NCBI RefSeq assembly: GCF_041734735.1
Contig: NC_134899.1
Span: 2,435,638 to 2,499,637 of the forward strand
Length of the DNA stretch: 64,000 bases
Direction: 5' to 3'
Origin: Babylonia areolata
Taxonomy: Eukaryota; Mollusca; Gastropoda; Neogastropoda; Buccinidae
A program made the translations under genes and the position numbers. Positions 56,386 through 64,000 of the stretch are shown one piece after another; within the stretch, counting starts at the first letter, position 1, and each line of letters starts with the position of its first letter. A model generated the notes under the pieces. That model had not been told where the DNA came from, did not search any database, and saw only the letters and a list, made by a program, of their open reading frames with translations.

Positions 56386-56427
<42 letters not shown>
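56386..56427. repeat. (CA)n microsatellite
   Basis: About 19 CA dinucleotides. Confidence 0.95.
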
Positions 56428-56664
56428 AGCTCCCACGCACGTACGCCGGCAGGCACACATTGCCTTGCATGTTGTTCAGTTCTACTGTTATAGCGGTACT
56501 GAGTTCGGAACTGAGGCCAAGACAGACCGTGTACGTTCCATTTTGAAGGTATCTGCGCATCGTTGGTTTGGAAACCAATGGCAGAAGCAGCAGAAAAGGG
56601 TTCCAGCTGGATCTGGTTGCGGTTGAATGAAAGTAAACTCCACAAGGATTCAGTTTCCCTACTC

Positions 56665-56785
56665 AAACTTGGCGTACGATGGCTCAGTGGTGAAAACGTC
56701 TGTCAGAAAAGGTGACTCAGTCCTGAAGTGGCGACCACCCTGGAGGCGCGGGTTCGAACCTGCTGAGGACCAGTAACTGGAGGGG
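56665..56785 (+). mobile_element. tRNA-like SINE head
   Basis: A box GATGGCTCAGTGGTGAAAA and B box CGGGTTCGAACCTGC about 75 bases apart, with a long intervening region. No clean cloverleaf acceptor stem is visible, so a SINE head or tRNA pseudogene is likelier than a functional tRNA. Confidence 0.6.
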
Positions 56786-56819
56786 AGGAGGGGTGGGGTG
56801 TGGGGACTTCTTCTCTGAA

Positions 56820-57480
56820 GACCTTGTACTGTCCAGCTCTCCCTAGACTCAGTGAGTTTCTTATCACTAGGCTAGGTACTACTCATTTACTCTTCTTAAT
56901 TAGGATTGATATCTGCGCATTGTTGGTTTGGAAACGACTGATGCTGATAGGTAGGCTAGATACTACTCATTTACTCAGTCTAGGCTAGGTACTTACTCTA
57001 GGCTACTAGTAGGTACTACTCATTTACTCTAGGCTTAGTACAACTCGTTTACCGTCTATTCTTAACTAGGATTGATACCTCCCCATTGTTGGTTTGGAAA
57101 CGATGCTGATAGGTAGGCTGCTAGTAGGTACTGACTCATTTACTCTAGGCTAGGTACTTACTCTAGGCCAGGTACTATTCATGTACTCTAGGCTAGGTAG
57201 GCCTACTGCTCATTTACTATTCTTAACTAGGATTGATACCTCTCCATTGTTGGTTTGGAAACGATGCTGATGGGTAGGCTAGGTACTGCTCATTTACTAT
57301 TCTTAACTAGGATTGATACCTCTCCATTGTTGGTTTGGAAACGATGCTGATGGGTAGGCTAGGTACCCTACTACTCATTCACACTCCTAATTAGGATTGA
57401 TATCTGCGCATTGTTGGTTCGGAAGTGATGCTGATTGTGATAGGTAGGCTAGGCACTATTCCTTTACTCTTCTTAAATGA
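56820..57480. repeat. Irregular ~85-bp repeats
   Basis: Recurring TTAGGATTGATATCTGCGCA, TTGTTGGTTTGGAAACGA and TAGGCTAGGTACTACTCA in shuffled order; about six to seven units. Confidence 0.8.
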
Positions 57481-57543
57481 TAAGGATTTTAGATCTTTCC
57501 CATCTGTAGACCGCTAGCTTGTTGTTGTTGCGCTGCCATTGAG

Positions 57544-57544
<1 letters not shown>

Positions 57545-57586
<42 letters not shown>

Positions 57587-57700
57587 GTATGTGTGTGTGT
57601 GCGTGCGCGCGCGTATGTGTGTGTATGTGTCTGTCGGCTGTCTGTCTACAGTGTTTTTGTGTAGGGTATTGTATTGTATTGAGAGAGAGAGAGAGAGAGT
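57545..57700. repeat. (TG)n and (GA)n microsatellites
   Basis: TG/CG alternation at 57547-57632 (Z-DNA prone), GA at 57681-57700. Confidence 0.9.
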
Positions 57701-57794
57701 CAGTGTCACGGACGCATTTTACTGTACTGTATGATTGTATTGTATTGTATTTCATTGAACTATATCATTGTATCGTATTGCTTTACTGACTCTT

Positions 57795-57835
57795 CAGTTT
57801 ATCACAACAGAGTTCCCTGTGGGGTGTGGGCAGGC
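57795..57835. mobile_element. Short SINE-tail fragment
   Basis: ATCACAACAGAGTTCCCTGT matches the tail of the 49.66-kb SINE. Confidence 0.4.
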
Positions 57836-58342
57836 TTACATATGTTGTCGGTTGACGGGTTCGGCCTTGGTGTTCAGTGAGACTGAGTGCAAACGCCTTT
57901 TTTTTTTTCTTTGTTTTTTTTTTCTCCAAAAGTGCGCGCGCGCGCGTGTGTGTGTGTCAGTGTGTGTGTTTGCGCGCGCGGTGTGTGTCCCCAAATACAT
58001 TTAACTCAGTTCCACATACACCCGTATCTTTCTCTTTTTTTTTCATTCACTTATCTATTGTTGTTGTTTTCTAATTATTTTATCTAGTGTTGATATTTTA
58101 CACAAACTTGAACTCTGGTAGACTATCAGGGCTCAAATCGGAATTTTACCGTTTGGTTTATGCTTTGAATAGCCGCACAGAAAAATATTCCACTGAAGTC
58201 ATGCTTCAAAAGTGCAGGCCAGTGTTTACTGTGGGATATTAAGTTAGTCGTCAAATGCTTCCTTGAAGTCGATAAAGGCAACATAAAAGTTTGTTGTTTT
58301 TTGTTTGATACCAGATGTTCTCTGAATTACTGTTCAAAAATC

Positions 58343-58345
<3 letters not shown>

Positions 58346-58427
<82 letters not shown>
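58346..58427. repeat. A-run followed by (TA)n
   Basis: About 34 A, then about 23 TA dinucleotides. Confidence 0.95.
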
Positions 58428-58431
<4 letters not shown>

Positions 58432-58773
58432 GGTATGATCCTTGATAAAAACCTGCTTGTTTTACACTTCCGGTTTCTGAAATGCATGTGTCACCACTGT
58501 TAGAAATGACGTAACTGTAGAACATGCTGTACCACACAGCTCGGTGTGCTGCACACATTTAAAAGGGGAATCACTCATATGAGAATTCCAGCCCTTTGAC
58601 CTTTCTTGTTGATTGGATTGAGTGATTGCTTCTGACCATGTTTGCAGACAGGATATCGCCCAGTGCCAAAGGTGCGAGTAAATAAAAGCTCTAGAAATGG
58701 CGCTGTGGTATCTGATGAGAAAATAAGTACCTCCGGAATTTAGGCGTCAGAGAGAGAGATGCCAGCGTGCGCG

Positions 58774-58821
<48 letters not shown>

Positions 58822-59560
58822 GCACACACACACACACACACACTCTCTCTCTCTCTTTCTCTCTCTTATTTCTTTGTCCAAGACAACCACAGACGAGTAA
58901 CATTTTGACTGTAAGAATGTTTATTCAGTCTTCTCTTCCGAGTCAGTAAACGCTGGAGAAGATATACATGAAAATATAGATATATATACCAATACATAAT
59001 GCCTCTGGGAAAATGAGACGTAAACTGTATGAGAGACAGACGGACAGATAGACAGACAGATAGACAGACAATCGGACAGAGGGAGAAAGGGGCAGACTGA
59101 CGGGCAGAGAGAGAAAGGGATACAGAGAGAGACAGGCAGAGACAGACTGAGAGATGTATAGAGAATGAGATCATTTAAACTAAACATGGTGAAATATGAT
59201 GTGGAGAACTGATACACAAATATGATGTTGAGAATAAAATTAATACACAAGCTAAAACCAACTTTACAGAAAGCATGTCTCAAAATACGCAGATGTAAAC
59301 AGATTCATCACATATGAAAATAATATTTTCATAAACAAAATACATGACATCTAAAAGATGCACACGGAACTTAACAGACTGTAGTTCCGTTAGAAATCGG
59401 TCTTTGAAGCAGCTGAAAATAAATAGTAAACATGCAGATCACAGGATTGTTTATGATGGACGGAAACAGGTTACACTAAAACTGCATGAATACCACATTA
59501 GTTCAAACTATCCAATAAACAAAAGAGTAAACAGCTACAATATGAATATTTCACAACCAC
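58428..59560. other. Upstream DNA; possible minus-strand AATAAA at 58920
   Basis: (CG)n/(CA)n/(CT)n at 58766-58865 and CAGA-rich DNA at 59030-59150. AATAAA on the minus strand at 58920-58925 could end a gene lying to the right, but no exon supports it. Confidence 0.3.
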
Positions 59561-59585
59561 ACACACACACACACACGCACACACA

Positions 59586-59661
<76 letters not shown>
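59557..59661. repeat. (CA)n with (CG CA) block
   Basis: About 50 alternating purine-pyrimidine dinucleotides including GCACGCACGCAC. Confidence 0.95.
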
Positions 59662-59662
<1 letters not shown>

Positions 59663-59924
59663 GAAAGAAGAAGAAAAGAAAAGCAGGGTAAGATCATGTT
59701 GCAATATTCCTGTTCGAAAAAAATACAATTACTGGAACAATTTCCCAGAAAACATATACCCCCCCCCCTCCCGCCACACACACACAAAGTGGCATGTTAA
59801 TACATCGTACACAGACACCACCGTTAGACATGATAATGTATCAATAACTGTCCTATTTCAGACGATAGCGTGAGGACAAACAGTAATTAAATGAGTAAAA
59901 TGTCAAAAGGATGTTAAAGATAAT

Positions 59925-60370
59925 ACAATGTCTATAAATATAAATTGTGTATTTTGGACGGAAAAAAATTCAAATTCAAAATTATCACCAGGTATCTTAA
60001 AATACCAGTGATAATACAATGTCTATAAATGTAGATTGTGTATTTTGGACGGAAAAAATTCAAATTCAAAATTATCACCAGGTATCTTAAAATACCAGTG
60101 ATAATACAATGTCTATAAATGTAGATTGTGTATTTTGGACGGAAAAAATTCAAATTCAAAATTATCACCAGGTATCTTAAAATACCAGTGATAATACAAT
60201 GTCTATAAATGTAGATTGTGTATTTTGGACGGAAAAAATTCAAATTCAAAATTATCACCAGGTATCTTAAAATACCAGTGATAATACAATGTCTATAAAT
60301 GTAGATTGTGTATTTTGGACGGAAAAAATTCAAATTCAAAATTATCACCAGGTATCTTAAAATACCAGTT
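59925..60370. repeat. 90-bp tandem array, ~5 copies
   Basis: Near-identical 90-bp units (TCAAATTCAAAATTATCACC, GGTATCTTAAAATACCAGTG). GGTATCTTAAAATACC is a near-palindrome in each unit. The 30-codon period leaves a 177-codon minus-strand frame open, judged an artefact. Confidence 0.95.
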
Positions 60371-60431
60371 TGTTCAAAGTATTCAGTGGAAAAAATAGTC
60401 GGATATGTCATGATTAATGTGCGCCGGTATG

Positions 60432-60469
<38 letters not shown>

Positions 60470-60490
60470 TCACTAACTCACTAACTCACT
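60432..60490. repeat. (CA)n then (CTCA)n
   Basis: CA tract followed by CACTCACTAACTCACT repeats. Confidence 0.9.
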
Positions 60491-60896
60491 CACTGCATAC
60501 ACCAATAATCACAGATGTGACAGGAACCATCACTTTCATCAAATAAAATTTATACAGGTGTGAACATTCGTAAAATAACTAACTAAATACATATATAAAT
60601 ACATAAATAGATACACAAACAGATACACAAATAGATTCCATAAATAGATAATAAACAGAATCCATAATTAATCGTATCAGGTTACTGAGTGAACGATTCT
60701 ACAAAATAAACAGGATAAGAGCCAAAATGATGTTGATCACAAAAATAAAACTCCAGGCAGTTTGGACGGAGCACGTTATCACCTGCCATCTGTGTTGAGA
60801 ACATCAGAGTGGCCCGGCGGACTGATTGAGAAAAAATCAATTATCACAAATATTCGATTATTACGTAGGTATGTGTATGTATATCAAGAAATTGAG

Positions 60897-60898
<2 letters not shown>

Positions 60899-60975
<77 letters not shown>
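60899..60975. repeat. (CA)n microsatellite, ~38 units
   Basis: The longest pure CA run in the window. Confidence 0.95.
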
Positions 60976-61429
60976 GCAACCTTGCACAAACACACATGTG
61001 TGCAAACACACGCATGAAAATCAGCTGTCTGTTCAAAGTCCCCAATGAATAAATTAATCAGTAAAAAACAAATGTATATAAGCTTTTATCGTATACTAAA
61101 TTGGCATACACATCAGCGGTTCACATAGCACAACACATGGGCATAGTATTTCTTCTTGTCTTGAAACCCCAGAATTTCGCACAGTTTGTTTTCTGTATCA
61201 CGATTATGATGACTGATGATGGTGGGTGATGACAGTGCTGTTGTGTAGGTCCATTTAGGTCTGTGACCACTTGACAAGACTGAACTCTCACAATGTGTCG
61301 CGGGGCCAACCAGGCTGACAGATACAGACACCTGCAGTGTCGGCCAGGAAAAGTGAGCAACACTCCTGAAGACGTGTCCGTCAAGTGGATGACCCTCCAC
61401 TCTATGGTCAGTCTTCTCACTGGAGCCCA

Positions 61430-62175
61430 CACAGTACTCAGCTCTGGGTATAGTAGGCCACAGGCCGGGAAAAGCTCGGACCCGTGTCTCCCACACAGTA
61501 CTCAGCTCTGGGTATAGTAGGCCACAGGCCGGGAAAAGCTCGGACACGGGTCTCCCACACAGTACTCAGCTCTGGGTATAGTAGGCCACAGGCCGGGAAA
61601 AGCTCGGACACGGGTCTCTCACACAGTACTCAGCTCTGGGTATAGTAGGCCACAGGCCGGGAAAAGCTCGGACCCGGGTCTCCCACTCAGTACTCAGCTC
61701 TGTGTATAGTAGGCCACAGGCCGGGAAAAGCTCGGACCCGGGTCTCCCACACAGTACTCAGCTCTGGGTATAGTAGGCCACAGGCCGGGAAAAGCTCGGA
61801 CACGGGTCTCTCACACAGTACTCAGCTCTGGGTATAGTAGGCCACAGGCCGGGAAAAGCTCGGACCCGGGTCTCCCACTCAGTACTCAGCTCTGGGTATA
61901 GTAGGCCACAGGCCGGGAAAAGCTCGGACCCGGGTCTCCCACTCAGTACTCAGCTCTGGGTATAGTAGGCCACAGGCCGGGAAAAGCTCGGACCCGGGTC
62001 TCCCACTCAGTACTCAGCTCTGGGTATAGTAGGCCACAGGCCGGGAAAAGCTCGGACCCGGGTCTCCCACACAGTACTCAGCTCTGGGTATAGTAGGCCA
62101 CAGGCCGGGAAAAGCTCGGACACGGGTCTCCCACATAGTACTCAGCTCTGGGTATAGTAGGCCACAGGCCGCGAA
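61430..62175 (-). repeat. 64-bp array with B-box-like units, ~12 copies
   Basis: Minus-strand unit GGGAGACCCGGGTCCGAGCT then TTTCCCGGCCTGTGGCCTAC and TATACCCAGAGCTGAGTACT. It is GC-rich and very uniform. It ends at 62.17 kb in a variant unit that continues into a tRNA-like SINE head. Confidence 0.94.
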
Positions 62176-62235
62176 AAGGCTCGAACTCTTGTCTTCCCAG
62201 TCCGCGACCCTGACCACTGTGGCATGGTGCGGGGT
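62160..62235 (-). mobile_element. tRNA-derived SINE head
   Basis: Minus strand: GCCACAGTGGTCAGGGTCGC (A box), then GGACTGGGAAGACAAGAGTT and TTCGAGCC (B box). The B box is the origin-like edge of the 64-bp array. Confidence 0.6.
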
Positions 62236-62589
62236 GGGCACAACGTGTCTTGTCAAACAGTCCGCGAATTAGGGTTGTTGTTTGGGGGGGTTGTTTTTGT
62301 TTTTGTTTTCTCCCCTGAAGGATACGTGTGGTGGCGGGTGGGGAGCGGGGCTGGTTTTGCTGTTGTTGTGTTGTTGTTGTTTTACATATTGCTAAATCCA
62401 TCGGCAGAGAACCCAGGCTTTGACGCCCAACTGACCAGACCTGGAGGAATCTGGAGAACAGTTCTCCAGAGTCTGTGCGTCGCCTCAGTGACTTGACACA
62501 GTGGGTGGAGAAGGACCAATGGCAGCCTAACAGGTGCAGCATCACTGCAGACACACTGCATCTTCTTTTGGTCGGTTGTTTTAGGGCAC

Positions 62590-62634
<45 letters not shown>

Positions 62635-63227
62635 TAAGCAAACAACCAATCGTCATGGTCCGTCAATACATGATCGACGGAAGTGTGTGTGGGGTGGGGA
62701 GTGGGGGTGGAGGCGGTAGGGGGTTGGGAATGAAGATAGGGAATACGTCACCACTATCTATAAAACATATACCATTCTCGGCATATTCTGGACAGTGAAC
62801 CAAAGTACACTTGCGAGCAGGAAAAAAAACCGTATGAGTGGTTATATACTGTGGCGACACGCTCTCCAGGAGCCAATCTTCACACAGAGAAGTCTGTTGT
62901 GACAAAACGTCATACGACATGATACCACACAACATCATTCTCGACATATTACGATAAAAATAGCAAGTTCTAATAACAGCAAGAGATCTGTCATATTTCG
63001 GTAACATATCATTGTCTTATAAGCATACTATGATGACTGAAAAAGGGCAGGGTTATCGTCACAACACTAAAACGAAACAAACAACATCAAGAACAATATG
63101 AAGAAAAAAAAAAAAGAGCAAGCAGAACTGTGATTAAACATTTTAGTCAGTGGCACTAAAAGTGACTGACAAACACAGAGCTTGCCTGAACTGACATCCT
63201 CCCAGCTTACGTAAAACGCTCCAAATT
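62236..63227. other. No gene seen; (CT)n at 62595-62630
   Basis: Unique-looking DNA with TG/G-rich patches at 62.28-62.39 kb and 62.68-62.73 kb. Confidence 0.5.
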
Positions 63228-63670
63228 TACCTGAACTGCAAGTTTCAAGAACTGTTCCGACAATGAACATTTAGAAATTTGGATGATTTCGTCAACCTTT
63301 GAAAACTGACACTCGTTCAACGATTTAAAGTTTCAACAGATTAATACTTCTCCCTCACAGAAAACGCTATAAAAGAAAAAGAGAAAAAAACAAACAAACA
63401 AAAAACCCACCTGAACTGCAACCACTACGAAGTTTTTCAACAATGACCATTTACAGAATTGAATGATTTGGCCAGACTTTAAAAACTGACAGTCGTTCAA
63501 CAGTTAACTTTCAACAGTTAAAATATTTCCCAGTGATGGAGACACCCCACAACTGGTTGAACTGCAACCATTAACAAGTTTTTCAACAATGAATATTTTA
63601 GAGAATCGAATGATTTTGTCATATCTTAAAGACCAACAGTCGCTCAACGGTTTAGTTTCAACAGCTTAAA
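63228..63670. repeat. Old ~120-170-bp tandem repeat, 3 copies
   Basis: Diverged units share ACCTGAACTGCAA, TTTTTCAACAATGA.CATTTA, GAATGATTT.G and ACTGACAGTCGTTCAACAGTT. Interrupted by A-rich insertions. Confidence 0.75.
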
Positions 63671-64000
63671 GCTAACATTGATCTTGGCACTGTATGAATG
63701 AACACAAACGCAATGTTATGAGCAACATTAACCCTAACACTTCTGAGCAACACAGTACAGTAATTCAACGACTCTTCCGTGCACGCGCTGCGACTGTTGC
63801 CTTGGTCAAAACATGCCATGGCTCTTTCATGCCGTGTGATCCACAAGAAGACCAGCCTGGAAGTATATTTTCTTCTCAGAACAAATCGAAAGTGATGACA
63901 AGCGGAATCTGTCATCTGTCTTCCGGTCAGACACGTGAGCAGCACGTGCACACAGGATCGTGAAATGTGAACACACAGTTACACTTTCCCAGACAGGCTG
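63671..64000. other. No gene seen
   Basis: Unique DNA to the window edge; short overlapping ORFs have no recognisable domain. Confidence 0.5.

Noticed and set aside
56665-56785. Functional tRNA gene
   Set aside because: A and B boxes are present but no convincing acceptor and anticodon stems could be folded by eye.
59932-60465. 177-codon minus-strand ORF
   Set aside because: Produced by the stop-free 90-bp (30-codon) array.

Overview
The window looks like nuclear DNA from a mollusc, probably a caenogastropod snail. I infer this from long introns, dense CA/TG microsatellites, tRNA-derived SINE families and LINE/piggyBac remnants that resemble those of marine snails as I remember them; I ran no database search. 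Nothing here looks bacterial or organellar.

One host gene dominates. On the minus strand, 19 coding exons between 54626 and 11037 assemble into a complete HSP110/HSPA4-family protein (heat shock 70 kDa protein 4 type, a nucleotide exchange factor for HSP70). All introns are GT-AG, all phases agree, and the coding length is 3168 nt (1055 codons plus stop). A compact promoter lies just upstream: a CCAAT box, a perfect three-unit heat shock element and a TATA-like box. Exon 1 has a strong start context and a short upstream ORF. The protein is about 200 residues longer than the usual ~840 because exon 13 encodes a 16-residue tandem repeat in the disordered linker between the beta-sandwich and helical domains.

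The main observation concerns the introns. Most are filled with tandem arrays, and in many cases the repeat unit is a copy of the neighbouring exon-intron junction. Arrays copy the 3' splice sites of exons 3, 8, 12, 17 and 19 (with up to ~38 nt of exon) and the 5' splice sites of exons 11 and 17. Weaker cases adjoin exons 5, 9, 10, 15 and 16. Intron 11 is nothing but a donor array followed by an acceptor array. Intron 17 carries roughly 65 copies of a GTAAGT donor. The 3'UTR holds copies of the C-terminal codons and stop. Each real splice site therefore competes with many near-identical decoys, and a conserved gene has stayed open despite this.

Region by region: 1-6.2 kb is gene-free with three tandem arrays and two SINEs. 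6.2-11.0 kb is probable 3'UTR and downstream DNA. 11.0-54.8 kb is the HSP110 gene, whose introns hold piggyBac-like TTAA elements (introns 1, 8, 9, 15), two related LINE fragments (introns 1, 15), another LINE fragment nested in a piggyBac copy (intron 8) and SINEs. 54.8-64 kb is upstream DNA with SINEs, microsatellites and tandem arrays (90 bp at 60 kb; 64 bp at 61.4-62.2 kb, the latter apparently grown from a SINE B box). No second protein-coding gene could be supported.
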